Origin: Pseudoalteromonas aliena SW19
GTDB taxonomy: Bacteria; Pseudomonadota; Gammaproteobacteria; Enterobacterales; Alteromonadaceae
DNA: 64,000 nucleotides
Assembly (NCBI RefSeq): GCF_014905615.1
Contig: NZ_AQGU01000028.1
Coordinates: 1-64,000, forward strand
Direction of reading: 5' to 3'
Positions 1-7,850 of this stretch are shown here, in pieces (within the stretch, counting starts at the first letter, position 1; every line of letters starts with the position of its first letter). The position numbers and the translations under genes were made by a program. Below the pieces are notes generated by a model. The model made no database searches and was not told the origin of the DNA. It saw only the letters and a list, made by a program, of their open reading frames with translations.

Positions 1-45
1 ATAGTGTAGCATTTGCTATGTGAAAGTAGGACATTACCAGGCTTC
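1..45 (+). rRNA. rrf: 5S ribosomal RNA, 3' end (partial)
   Basis: The first 45 bases match the 3' part of a gammaproteobacterial 5S rRNA: a GTGTAGCATTTGCTATGTG-type helix, then GTAGGACATTACCAG and the closing CCAGGCTTC. The rest of the gene, and presumably the 16S-23S operon, lies before the window. A strong terminator follows directly, so this is the end of an rRNA operon transcribed on the + strand. The exact mature 3' end may differ by one or two bases. Confidence 0.85.
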
Positions 46-56
46 AAATTGTAGAA

Positions 57-86
57 AGCCCGAATCTAACGATTCGGGCTTTTTTA
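57..86 (+). terminator. Rho-independent terminator of the rRNA operon
   Basis: A perfect hairpin with 10-base arms (AGCCCGAATC / GATTCGGGCT) and a TAAC loop is followed by a run of T. It starts about 11 bases after the end of the 5S rRNA, as is usual for rRNA operons. Confidence 0.9.
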
Positions 87-109
87 CGTCTGCAGAAAAG
101 TGACGGGTT

Positions 110-335
110 TTTTGCTATCTGGGATTTAATAAATAGCCAAGAGCCCATGCTGAACTCAGTAGTGAAACAAAACAGCTCGAAGGCGAGCCCTGCGGAAGCC
201 CGCCCCGACGCAAAGATAGTATCCCATTTGCACCGTGGCTCTCCACCGCTGTGGGCACTACGACATTATACAGGCTTCAAATTGTAGAGAGCCCGATTCG
301 AAATAGTCGGAATTTTTTACGTTTGCAGAAAAGTG
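110..335 (+). pseudogene. Decayed second 5S rRNA copy with its terminator remnant
   Basis: Positions 147-168 (CCATGCTGAACTCAGTAGTG and on) match the conserved 5S segment normally read as CCCATGCCGAACTCAG. A GTAGTATCCCATTTG-like stretch follows near 219-232, and the 5S tail (ACATTATACAGGCTTC, 262-277) follows that. The flank after it repeats the flank of the first copy, including a degraded hairpin near 288-319 and the TTTGCAGAAAAGTG segment. Extra sequence interrupts the middle, near 170-215 and 235-255. This is a tandem 5S duplicate that has decayed and should not give functional 5S rRNA. Confidence 0.7.
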
Positions 336-373
336 AAATGTGTGCAATTAACACACACTCACATCAACAGCCA

Positions 374-406
374 TCACGTAGGTCGGGCGTAGCGACTCTC
401 GACGCT
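374..406 (+). repeat. Solitary REP-like hairpin element
   Basis: A GTAG tetranucleotide (378-381) precedes an imperfect hairpin (GTCGGG ... CTCGAC, about 382-403). GTAG at the foot of a hairpin is the usual layout of REP sequences recognised by RAYT enzymes. The sequence is not the same as the REP units around the RAYT at 3937. The rest of 336-665 shows no credible gene; the short ORFs there have no recognisable protein character. Confidence 0.4.
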
Positions 407-612
407 AAAAGCATTAATGAACTGGCTTACCAGCACGTCTGTTTGCAAAGTACTAGGTATACAGCACCAAATAAATAGCATATATAAGCAAGTTGGTATT
501 AAATCTAACTTTCAAACTATGTATTGTGTGGTGCAAGTATGTAGAGCATTAAATGTATGTATTTTAAAAATGGATAAATCTAATCACTTAATAAATGATA
601 TTGGTTTGAAGG

Positions 613-646
613 ATATATGGGCTGATAAAGTTATCAGTCCATATAT
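613..646 (-). terminator. Inverted repeat after mltD, possible terminator
   Basis: Two 16-base arms (613-628 and 631-646) pair with one G-T mismatch around a 2-base centre. The hairpin lies about 20 bases beyond the mltD stop codon on the minus strand. There is no clear T-run, so termination is inferred from position and stem length only. Confidence 0.45.
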
Positions 647-665
647 TTAATAATCAGCCAAGTGG

Positions 666-1931
666 TTAGCTATTAGACAAAAATACAGTAAGTTTTTTAC
701 CTATTTTTAAATGGTCGCTTGAAAGGTTATTCCATTGTTTTAGTTTGTTAATACTGACTTTGTAATACTTAGCGATTTTCCATAAGCTTTCGCCTGATTT
801 AACTTTATGCTCGATTTCTTGATCTGCAAGTATAGGGAGTATCAGCTTTTTCCCTGCGCGAATACGATTGCTTTTTAGATTGTTAAAGGCCTTTAACTGA
901 TTAACTGTTATTGCATGGCGTTTAGCTATGACACTGAGACTGTCGCCAGATTGAATGGTGTAGTGTTGCCATTGACTGTAATCATTACTTTTTTGATTTG
1001 CGAGCATTGCTTTAAACTCTATTTGCTCATCGGCAAGAACGACTATATGAGGCGCATCAATAACTGCGGGAAAGCGGATCACACCGTAATTTAATGATTC
1101 TAGTTGTTGCCACTTCTCTTTGTTATCTATGATAACGGCTCCCGAAACCGGTATCACCGCAATGGTATTTTTGTTTGCTATCGCAGGAAATGCCATTTTT
1201 TGGCTTTTGAGTAGTTGGGCAGCAGCAAGTAACTTAGGGACATATTGACTTGTTTGTTTAGGTAGTTTTAAGCTGAAGAAATCGGTTGGCTTACCCTGCC
1301 TTTTATTGTTTTTAATTGCTCTTAAAACGCGGCCTTCACCTAAATTATAAGCCGCAATAGCATGATACCAATCGCTATCGAAACGTTTGTATAAATACTC
1401 CATGAAATCCAATGCTGCACGGGTACTGTCTATCACGTCTTGTCTACCGTCATACCAAGGTGAAATTTTTACTTTAAAATATTTAGCAATAGAGGGCGTT
1501 AGCTGCCAAAGACCAGACGCATGTTTATGAGAATAGGCGCTTGCATCAAAATCGCTTTCAATAAGTGGCATTAATGCCAGCTCTATTGGTAAATCTCGTT
1601 TTTCTATTTCAGTCACTATATGATAAAGATAAGGTGTAGCGCGGCGGCTAATTTCATCCATATAGTTAGGGTGAGATAAGTACCATGCAATGCGTTGTTG
1701 AACGGCAGGGTGGCTTGAATTAGTAAAACTTAGCTGCGCGCGAATACGTTGCCAAACATCGTCCAGCTCTTTAGGATTTAAAGGCGCGATTTGTTCAATT
1801 GCTTTACTTTGTTGATTAACAACAGGATTAGCTTTAATAATTGTTTTAGGGGCTGGTTGCTCTGGTGTTGTCTCACAGCCAGATAAAATAAAAATCAGTG
1901 GCAAAATGCCGATATATCGATTTAAAAACAC
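666..1931 (-). CDS. mltD: Membrane-bound lytic murein transglycosylase D
   Basis: A 421-aa peptidoglycan lytic transglycosylase lipoprotein. It cleaves the MurNAc-GlcNAc bond to give 1,6-anhydro products, acting in the periplasm from the outer membrane. The N-terminus is a lipoprotein signal ending in LSGC (Cys19). The SLT domain (about 105-215) has the catalytic glutamate in LIESDFD (Glu125), followed by ASGLWQLTP and the AAYNLGEG motif near 193-200. Two LysM domains follow (about 326-369 and 375-418), each opening with SGDSL/SGESL and ending in a GKKL-like segment; they bind glycan. Length and order match E. coli MltD (about 450 aa, two LysM). The gene stands alone. Family assignment is secure. 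Confidence 0.95.
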   Translation of the reverse strand: MFLNRYIGILPLIFILSGCETTPEQPAPKTIIKANPVVNQQSKAIEQIAPLNPKELDDVWQRIRAQLSFTNSSHPAVQQRIAWYLSHPNYMDEISRRATPYLYHIVTEIEKRDLPIELALMPLIESDFDASAYSHKHASGLWQLTPSIAKYFKVKISPWYDGRQDVIDSTRAALDFMEYLYKRFDSDWYHAIAAYNLGEGRVLRAIKNNKRQGKPTDFFSLKLPKQTSQYVPKLLAAAQLLKSQKMAFPAIANKNTIAVIPVSGAVIIDNKEKWQQLESLNYGVIRFPAVIDAPHIVVLADEQIEFKAMLANQKSNDYSQWQHYTIQSGDSLSVIAKRHAITVNQLKAFNNLKSNRIRAGKKLILPILADQEIEHKVKSGESLWKIAKYYKVSINKLKQWNNLSSDHLKIGKKLTVFLSNS

Positions 1932-2145
1932 GTAAAAACTACTCCGTAATATAAATGCAGCTAGCTAAAAGCCGGTTAGCTTAACATAGGGAATGTTATA
2001 AACAGCGCTATAATCACCCGTTTAAACTATTTTACAGGTGAGTATTTTAGATGGTATGTATTGTTAAACTCAGTTAAATTAATAGGGTTACAATAATTTA
2101 TCGATTTAGTATTGGCCAAGCGGGCTTGTTTTTTAGGGATGATGG

Positions 2146-3581
2146 ATGCGTTTAATCTTACTTTTTTTATTTTTATCGACTTTGCTGAACGTAAATATTG
2201 TCGCAGCCACACAAGTCGCACCTCCTGTAAATATAGTTCCTTCGTTACTTAATACGCAAAATAGTCATGATTTGTATACCAGCAATTATTTAGTATGCAC
2301 AGCCAACTTGCTAGTTTGGATGAAAAACTACAACAACAAAAACACTCGGAAATGATGTTAAAGCCCTAGAAGCAGCGCAGCAAGCGCTAACAATTCAACT
2401 ATCTAGATTCCAATCTCAACTCGAAGCGCAAGATAAACTACAAGCTAGTCAATTTACTGGTTTTGATGGGCGGATAAGTGATATTGCAAGTAACACTAAT
2501 ATTTGGGGTGGGATATTCACTTTTTTTGGTTTGATTATCACGGTTGCTGCAATCGCGCTCGGCTTTAGTGCAAAAAATAGAGCTGTTTACGAAGCCAAAC
2601 TTGCTGCTAATACAGCTTCAGATAGTCATATGCTGCAATGGTTAGAAGATAATAAGGGTAAATTAATTTCGGAGACCAAAGTTGAGCTCGAAAAAGTCAG
2701 CTTAGAGTTAAAAGATCGAGCCGAAAAGTTAGCAACAGAAGCGAGAGCTGCACTGAGTAAGGTTGAGCATGATCTCATAGAAGAAAGTAAAAGGATTGTC
2801 ACTTCAAATAAAGGAGAGGCAGATAAAGGCTTAAATAAACACAACAAACCTCCTACAGGGGCTTCAGCTAAAAGTTGGTTTAAGTGCATTTGAAAATAAT
2901 GAATACGATGATGCGTCAAAAGCTTGGACAAAGGTACTGCAGTTATTAGACCAAAAAGAAGAGCCCGAACTTTATGCTATCGCACTGATGAACCAAAGTG
3001 TTACTTATGTAAGACTAGGCAGGTCTGATGACGAGCTCAACAGCTATGCGGCTTTGATTGAGCAGTTCAAAGACTCTTCGAATGAAGAGATTCAAATTGA
3101 GGTGGCTAGAGCGATGTATAATCAAGGCATTACTTATGGTCAGCAAGGCAAGTTTGATGATGCACTAAACAGCTTTATAACCTTGATTGAGCATTTCAAA
3201 GGTTCATCGAATGAAGAGTTTCAAAAAACTATAGCTAATTCAAGAGTAAATATAGCTGAACAGGCTTTACTTGATGAAACGCCAGAACAAGTCCTTACTC
3301 TTGTTGCAGAGGTAGAAAAATACTCAGAGAACCCACAGCACTTAGCCGTAATGCAGTTTATCCGCTTTTTACTTGACGATAAATCGATTGAAGAGGTGTT
3401 TATTGCCTTAAATGCAATCCCAACGGAAATGAAATTAACGTGGGGCTTTAGAGAGATTAAAGATTACTTAACCGATAATTTTGAAGGCGAAAAGTTGCAA
3501 CAGATTCAGGCTGTTGTGAGCTTTTTTGAGCAACATAAAGATATTGAAAAGTTAAGAATTGAGTTAGGGTTAAAAAGTTAG
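2146..3581 (+). pseudogene. Frameshifted TPR membrane-protein gene
   Basis: One gene appears split over three frames. 2146-~2290 (frame 1) starts MRLILLFLFLSTLLN, a signal peptide. ~2295-2360 (frame 3) reads QLASLDEKLQQQKHSEMM. ~2363-2850 (frame 2) continues ALEAAQQALTIQLSRFQSQL, then a membrane segment (IWGGIFTFFGLIITVAAIALG) and a coiled coil. From ~2850 (frame 3) QLKVGLSAFENNEYDDASKAW runs into a TPR-like region ending at 3581. The pieces join smoothly as signal peptide, coiled coil, membrane anchor, coiled coil and TPRs, which supports one ancestral protein of about 475 aa. Three shifts imply a pseudogene unless the sequence has errors. Function is unknown. Confidence 0.75.
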
Positions 3582-3599
3582 TTTTTGATTTTAATATCT

Positions 3600-3872
3600 T
3601 AATTTGTCGCCATAAATGACGACCTACATGTAGGACGTGCTTTAGTGCGTAAAGAAGTTTGTTGTAGGGTTAAGCTACTTTGTGTTTTCGCCATAAATGA
3701 CGACCTACATGTAGGGCGTGCTTTAGCGCGTAAAGTGGTTTGTTGTAGGGTTAAGCTACTTTGTGTTGACGCCATAAATGACGACCTACATGTAGGACGT
3801 GTTTTAGCGCGTAAAGAAGTTTGCTGTAGGGTTGCTACTTTGTATTGTCATCATAAATGACGACCTACAGCA
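3600..3872 (+). repeat. REP array upstream of the RAYT gene (4 units)
   Basis: Units begin CGCCATAAATGACGACCTAC at 3608, 3689 and 3770, with a diverged unit at 3849, giving a period of 79-81 bp. Each has a near-palindromic CCTACATGTAGG core, then GTAG followed by a hairpin (ACGTGC-TTTA-GCGCGT) and a TTGTAGGGTTAAGCTACTTTG segment. GTAG at the foot of an imperfect hairpin is typical of REP elements. The spacing is head to tail with no unique spacers, so this is not a CRISPR. Confidence 0.85.
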
Positions 3873-3936
3873 GGCATCCTTGGGATAACTGAGCTACCTT
3901 TTTAAATGAAACTTTGTTTAGAAGAGGGAGTTTTGG

Positions 3937-4383
3937 ATGAGTTGGAGTGATTTAAAAAAAGGGCGAGTATCAATTCAGTCCGGCGAATATTTTATTACTA
4001 TCACGTGCCAGAATAGGCAGAACATATTTAGTGACTATGAGCTTGCCAATACTTTTTGCAAATGTATTGCTGATAATGAATTTAGTCACCAGTGCCGCTG
4101 GTTAACATGGGTTCTTATGCCTGATCACTTTCATGGTTTATTACAGCTTAAAGGGGCTAAGTTAGGCAATGTGGTTGGTCATTTAAAAGGGCTATCATCT
4201 TGGCGAGTAAATAAGGTTCGTGGTTTTCGTCAAAGTGTGTGGCAGCCTGCGTATTATGATCATGCTTTACGAGAAGAAGAAAATAGAATTGAAATAGCAA
4301 GGTACATTGCAGCGAACCCTTTAAGGCGTAGCATAGTTAACAAGCTTGGTGATTACCCTTTTTGGAATTCAGTATATTTGTAG
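3937..4383 (+). CDS. REP-associated tyrosine transposase (RAYT, TnpA_REP family)
   Basis: A 148-aa single-domain Y1 HUH enzyme. The HUH motif is in MPDHFHGLL (His64, His66). The likely nucleophile is Tyr123 in ARYIAANPLR, matching the YxxxNP pattern of RAYT proteins. Enzymes of this family cut single-stranded REP DNA at the foot of the hairpin and are thought to spread REP units in bacterial genomes. Here the gene sits between two arrays of the same repeat family, 4 units before and 7 after, which links enzyme and substrate. The start at 3937 follows AGAAGAGGGAG, a good ribosome binding site. The frame is intact and the motifs are complete, so it may be active. Confidence 0.9.
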   Translation: MSWSDLKKGRVSIQSGEYFITITCQNRQNIFSDYELANTFCKCIADNEFSHQCRWLTWVLMPDHFHGLLQLKGAKLGNVVGHLKGLSSWRVNKVRGFRQSVWQPAYYDHALREEENRIEIARYIAANPLRRSIVNKLGDYPFWNSVYL

Positions 4384-4387
4384 GTAT

Positions 4388-4893
4388 TTGTCGCCATAAA
4401 TGACGACCTACACGTAGGACGTGCTTTCGCACGTAAAGTAGTTTGCTGTAGGGTTAAGCTACTTTGTATTGTCGCCATAAATGACGACCTACAGTGGACG
4501 TGCTTTCGCACGTAAAGCAGTTTGTTGTAGGATTGCTGCTTTGTATTGTCATCATAAATGACGACCTACGCGTAGGGCGTGCTTCAGCGCGTAAAGTGGT
4601 TTGCTGTAGGGTCAAGCTGCTTTGTGTTGTCGCCATAAATGACTACCTACACGTAGGGCGTGCTTTAGCGCGTAAAGAAGTTTGTTGTAAGGTTGCTACT
4701 TTGTGTTGTCGCCATAAATGACGACCTACACGTAGGACGTGCTTTAGCGCGTAAAGTAGTTTGCTGTAGGGTTAAGCTGCTTTGTATTGTCGCCATAAAT
4801 GACGACCTACACGTAGGACGTGCTTTAGCGCGTAAAGTAGCTTGCTAGAGTGTTGCTACTTTATGTTGTTGCTGTGAACGACGATCTACTGAT
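4388..4893 (+). repeat. REP array downstream of the RAYT gene (7 units)
   Basis: Repeat starts lie at 4392, 4473, 4550, 4631, 4710 and 4791, with a decayed last unit near 4872; periods are 77-81 bp. Units near 4419 and 4499 carry a perfect hairpin ACGTGC-TTTC-GCACGT, while the others have GCGCGT on the right arm. Unit 4550 (CATCATAAATGACG) matches the diverged unit at 3849 of the upstream array, so two sub-types appear on both sides. Open frames across the array are only translations of the repeat. Confidence 0.88.
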
Positions 4894-4896
4894 TAC

Positions 4897-6216
4897 TCAC
4901 CCAAACACACACCTAAAACATGCACCTTGTGGTTTTTGTACATAAACCAAATCACCGCCGTGGTTGAGCATAATTTGCCGCGACAAGCTCAAACCAATAC
5001 CCGAACCTTGTTGTTTGGTAGTAAAAAAGGGCACGAACACCATATCAATAACATGTTCAGCAATACCCGGTCCGTTATCGCTGACTTCAATGTAAAGCTG
5101 TTGTGCGTGATTTTGTGCGAGGGTGAGTTGAATCGTTGGTGTTTTATTAGGATTTTGCGCGTTATGTTGTTGGCTTGTAGCGAGTACTTCAAGTGCGTTT
5201 TTTACTAAGTTAACCAGTACTTGTTCTATTTGGCTATTGTCGAGCATCACTAATTGTTGGGTATTAATATTAAGCTCAAAAGTAGTGCCTTGGCTAAGTG
5301 CTTGCTGCTGATGTAATGCAACTATTTGTGTGAGCACACTAGCTAAATTATAAGGCGCTAATTTAGGTGTAGGTAAGCTACTTACTTGACGAAAGCGTGC
5401 TATAAAATCACCTAAATGCTCAGTGCGAGACGCAAGTGTAGTGAGTGCGAGTTGTAAGTCTTGCTTATCTTCAAGCTCATCAAAGCACAGCGTTTGCGGT
5501 AATAAAGTGGTGCACGTGTTAGCGAGTGATGAAAGTGGCGTTATAGAATTCGCTATTTCGTGAGTTAGCACTTTAGTTAAGCGCTTATAGGCCTGCTGCT
5601 CTTTTAACTGCAATTGGTCGTGAATAGACTGTATGCTGACAACGCGGCGAACTTTACCTTGAATTTCGGCGATACTGAGTGCAATTGATAATGTATCTTG
5701 TTGTTCACCTGTTTGCCAATGCAGGGTATTACGTACGTTTCGATCGGCTTTTAAAAGAAGATCACCCACAGCGCCTAATTCACTCAAGTGCTTAACGTTT
5801 TTACCTAAAAGCTTACTTACAGCGGGGTTTGATTCAATCACTTGGCCACTGTTATCAGACACCAACACAGCCAAATCGACATGAATGAGTAATGCTTGTA
5901 AAAATTGAGCTTGTTGCTCGGCATTAAAGCGTGCGGTTTGCATTTGTGCTTTTACTTGATCGAACTGCTGGCGCATTGGGTGATACTGGCTAAGACCCAG
6001 CGTACTATCGCCATTAGCGAGTGCGCGAATAACTATTTCAGCTTGTTTTTGTTGGCGAGTAAATAGTGTGAAAATATGGGCGCTCAAGGCAATACTAACC
6101 AAGACGACTAACAATAATGTTGCCGAGAAACCCTTATTAATAAGTAAGTAGCACAGTAATGCACTACAGCTGCTTAATGCGACTAGGCTAAATCCGAGGG
6201 AAAAATAAGGTCGCAT
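4897..6216 (-). CDS. NtrY-type sensor histidine kinase
   Basis: A 439-aa membrane kinase. Two transmembrane segments lie at about 7-27 and 31-53, with almost no periplasmic loop between them, so the stimulus is probably sensed in or at the membrane. A PAS-like region follows (about 105-190). The phosphoacceptor is His219 in LTHEIANSITPLSSL, the variant seen in NtrY/NtrB-like kinases. The ATPase domain shows an N box (NLVKNALEVLA), DNGPGI and GSGIGLSLSRQI. Its stop is 2 bases from the start of the response-regulator gene upstream, so the two are co-transcribed. Divergent efflux genes suggest it controls them. The signal is unknown. Confidence 0.88.
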   Translation of the reverse strand: MRPYFSLGFSLVALSSCSALLCYLLINKGFSATLLLVVLVSIALSAHIFTLFTRQQKQAEIVIRALANGDSTLGLSQYHPMRQQFDQVKAQMQTARFNAEQQAQFLQALLIHVDLAVLVSDNSGQVIESNPAVSKLLGKNVKHLSELGAVGDLLLKADRNVRNTLHWQTGEQQDTLSIALSIAEIQGKVRRVVSIQSIHDQLQLKEQQAYKRLTKVLTHEIANSITPLSSLANTCTTLLPQTLCFDELEDKQDLQLALTTLASRTEHLGDFIARFRQVSSLPTPKLAPYNLASVLTQIVALHQQQALSQGTTFELNINTQQLVMLDNSQIEQVLVNLVKNALEVLATSQQHNAQNPNKTPTIQLTLAQNHAQQLYIEVSDNGPGIAEHVIDMVFVPFFTTKQQGSGIGLSLSRQIMLNHGGDLVYVQKPQGACFRCVFG

Positions 6217-6218
6217 CT

Positions 6219-7625
6219 TTATAATCCATACTTTTCAAGGCGGCGATACATAGCACCGCGCGTTAAACCAAGCGCTTTGGCAGCGTGGCTCACATTGCCT
6301 TGGTGGTGAGTAAGGGCTGCACGAACAGTGCGTTGTTCAAGTGCCTCTAAATCAAAAGTATCGTATGCATTATTATTTTCGATTGGGTTATTAGTGCTAT
6401 TGACGTTACTTGTAGTATTACCAACCACTGAACTCACATCAAGATTTTCGCCTTCACTTAATATTACCGCGCGCTCTATGGCGTGGGCTAGCTCACGCAC
6501 ATTGCCCGGCCATGAGTATTGGCAAAGTGATGTCATATCACCTGCCGCAATGGTTAAGTCGCGTTTGTATTTTTGTGAAAAATGATTTAGGTAATAATCT
6601 ACTAGTAATGGAATGTCATCACTGCGCTCACGTAAGGCAGGTAATCTAATTTCAACAGTATTAATACGATACAGTAAGTCTTGACGAAAGCGACCGTCGA
6701 CGACGGCTTGCTCAAGATTATCGTTAGTGGCACAAATGAGGCGAATATCAATATCAATTGTTTTACTGCCGCCGATCGGAGTTACTTGGCGGTTTTGCAA
6801 TGCGGAGAGTAACTTAGCTTGATGTTCTAGCGGAAGGTTACCTAGCTCATCTAAAAATAAACTGCCGCCTTGGGCAAGTTCAAATTTACCAATTCGATCA
6901 GCTTTAGCGTCAGTAAACGCGCCTTTTTTATGGCCGAATAGCTCACTTTCAAACAGGTTTTGCGCCACTGCGCCCATATCTACACTCATAAAGGTGTGTT
7001 CGCTACGCATACTTGCTTGATGAATTGCGTGAGCGGTGAGCTCTTTTCCTGTGCCACTTTCGCCAGTGATTAATATATTTGCGTCGGTTTTTGCGGCTTT
7101 TTCAATGGTATTAAATACTTGCTGCATTGCTGCGCTTTGCCCTAAAAATTTAAACGAAGGCGTATTTAGTGCTTGGTTTAGGCCGTGCTTTTGGCGAGTA
7201 AGTTTACCAACTTGTTGCTTGTCTTTTGCGTGCGAGAACGCAGCAGCAACCGCGCCAAGTAATTGCTCATTTTGCCAAGGTTTAGCAATAAAATCAGAGG
7301 CACCCGCTTTAATGGCATCCACCGCAAGCTGAATATCACTGTAAGCGGTCATCAGTAGCACCACTATATTGGCGTCTTGCTCAATGATTTTTTTGAGCCA
7401 ATAAAACCCTTCTTTGCCGCTAATCGAATCTTGGCTAAAGTTCATATCCAATAAAATCACGTCAATGGGCTGATCGCTTTCTCGTTGCTTGCTAATAATG
7501 CCTGCAATATCAAAGGGGTTATCAGTAGTTTTGACGCTTTGATAGTGTTGCTTTAATAGCAAGCGTGCTGCAATGAGAATATCGGGATTGTCGTCAACAA
7601 TTAAAATTGAGCCTGTGTGTTTCAT
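6219..7625 (-). CDS. NtrC-family sigma-54-dependent response regulator
   Basis: A 468-aa regulator. The receiver domain (1-125) has DD at 11-12, phosphoacceptor Asp60 in ILLDMNF and Lys in the AKPW motif. The AAA+ domain (about 160-395) has Walker A GESGTGKE, Walker B-like LFLDELG and a sigma-54 contact loop reading GAFTDA instead of the usual GAFTGA. A Fis-type helix-turn-helix closes the protein (HAAKALGLTRGAMYRRL). It is expected to activate RNA polymerase with sigma-54 after phosphorylation by the adjacent kinase. Two palindromes and a sigma-54-like promoter lie in the 225-bp gap before the divergent efflux operon, which makes that operon its probable target. Confidence 0.92.
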   Translation of the reverse strand: MKHTGSILIVDDNPDILIAARLLLKQHYQSVKTTDNPFDIAGIISKQRESDQPIDVILLDMNFSQDSISGKEGFYWLKKIIEQDANIVVLLMTAYSDIQLAVDAIKAGASDFIAKPWQNEQLLGAVAAAFSHAKDKQQVGKLTRQKHGLNQALNTPSFKFLGQSAAMQQVFNTIEKAAKTDANILITGESGTGKELTAHAIHQASMRSEHTFMSVDMGAVAQNLFESELFGHKKGAFTDAKADRIGKFELAQGGSLFLDELGNLPLEHQAKLLSALQNRQVTPIGGSKTIDIDIRLICATNDNLEQAVVDGRFRQDLLYRINTVEIRLPALRERSDDIPLLVDYYLNHFSQKYKRDLTIAAGDMTSLCQYSWPGNVRELAHAIERAVILSEGENLDVSSVVGNTTSNVNSTNNPIENNNAYDTFDLEALEQRTVRAALTHHQGNVSHAAKALGLTRGAMYRRLEKYGL

Positions 7626-7674
7626 GGTTTTTATTTTTATAGAGTTTTATTTAGCCTAAAACAAAAAAGGAACA

Positions 7675-7692
7675 GTGTCCATAAATGGACGC
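7675..7692. promoter_or_regulatory. Palindromic activator site 1
   Basis: GTGTCCATAAATGGACGC is a near-perfect palindrome. It resembles the second site at 7708 and lies about 95-110 bp upstream of the sigma-54-like promoter, the usual place for NtrC-type enhancer sites. Binding by the adjacent regulator is inferred. Confidence 0.6.
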
Positions 7693-7707
7693 TTATTAAA
7701 ATAAAAA

Positions 7708-7726
7708 GTGTTCTATAAACGGACAC
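7708..7726. promoter_or_regulatory. Palindromic activator site 2
   Basis: GTGTTCTATAAACGGACAC shares the GTGTcC...GGACAC half-sites with site 1. The two sites are 33 bp apart start to start, about three helical turns, so dimers would sit on the same face of the DNA. Confidence 0.6.
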
Positions 7727-7786
7727 CTAAAATATCTATCTGTATAAGGAGTTATTCAAGTTGTTGTAATTAAAGAATAATTAAAG

Positions 7787-7803
7787 TTGGCATACGCTTT
7801 GTA
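7787..7803 (+). promoter_or_regulatory. Sigma-54-like promoter of the efflux operon
   Basis: TTGGCATACGCTTTGTA has the -24 element TTGGCA and, with correct spacing, a -12 element TTGTA. The consensus -12 element is TTGCA, so this site has one change at a conserved base. It lies about 50 bp before the adaptor start codon. Assignment rests on the match plus the sigma-54 activator gene next door. Confidence 0.55.
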
Positions 7804-7850
7804 ATAGCAATAGGTAATTAGTTAAATTAAACCTGTATCAAGGCGGCAAC

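Noticed and set aside
251-650. Two small plus-strand ORFs (251-478 and 417-650)
   Set aside because: They overlap the decayed 5S copy and a REP-like hairpin and show no protein-like composition or ribosome binding site.
3645-4721. Short proteins in the repeat arrays (3645-3860, 4494-4721)
   Set aside because: They are translations of the REP units (LLCV.AINDDLHVGRALARK repeated) and have no start context.
3600-4893. CRISPR array
   Set aside because: The units are 77-81 bp and repeat head to tail with no unique spacers; no Cas genes are near, and a RAYT gene explains the repeats.
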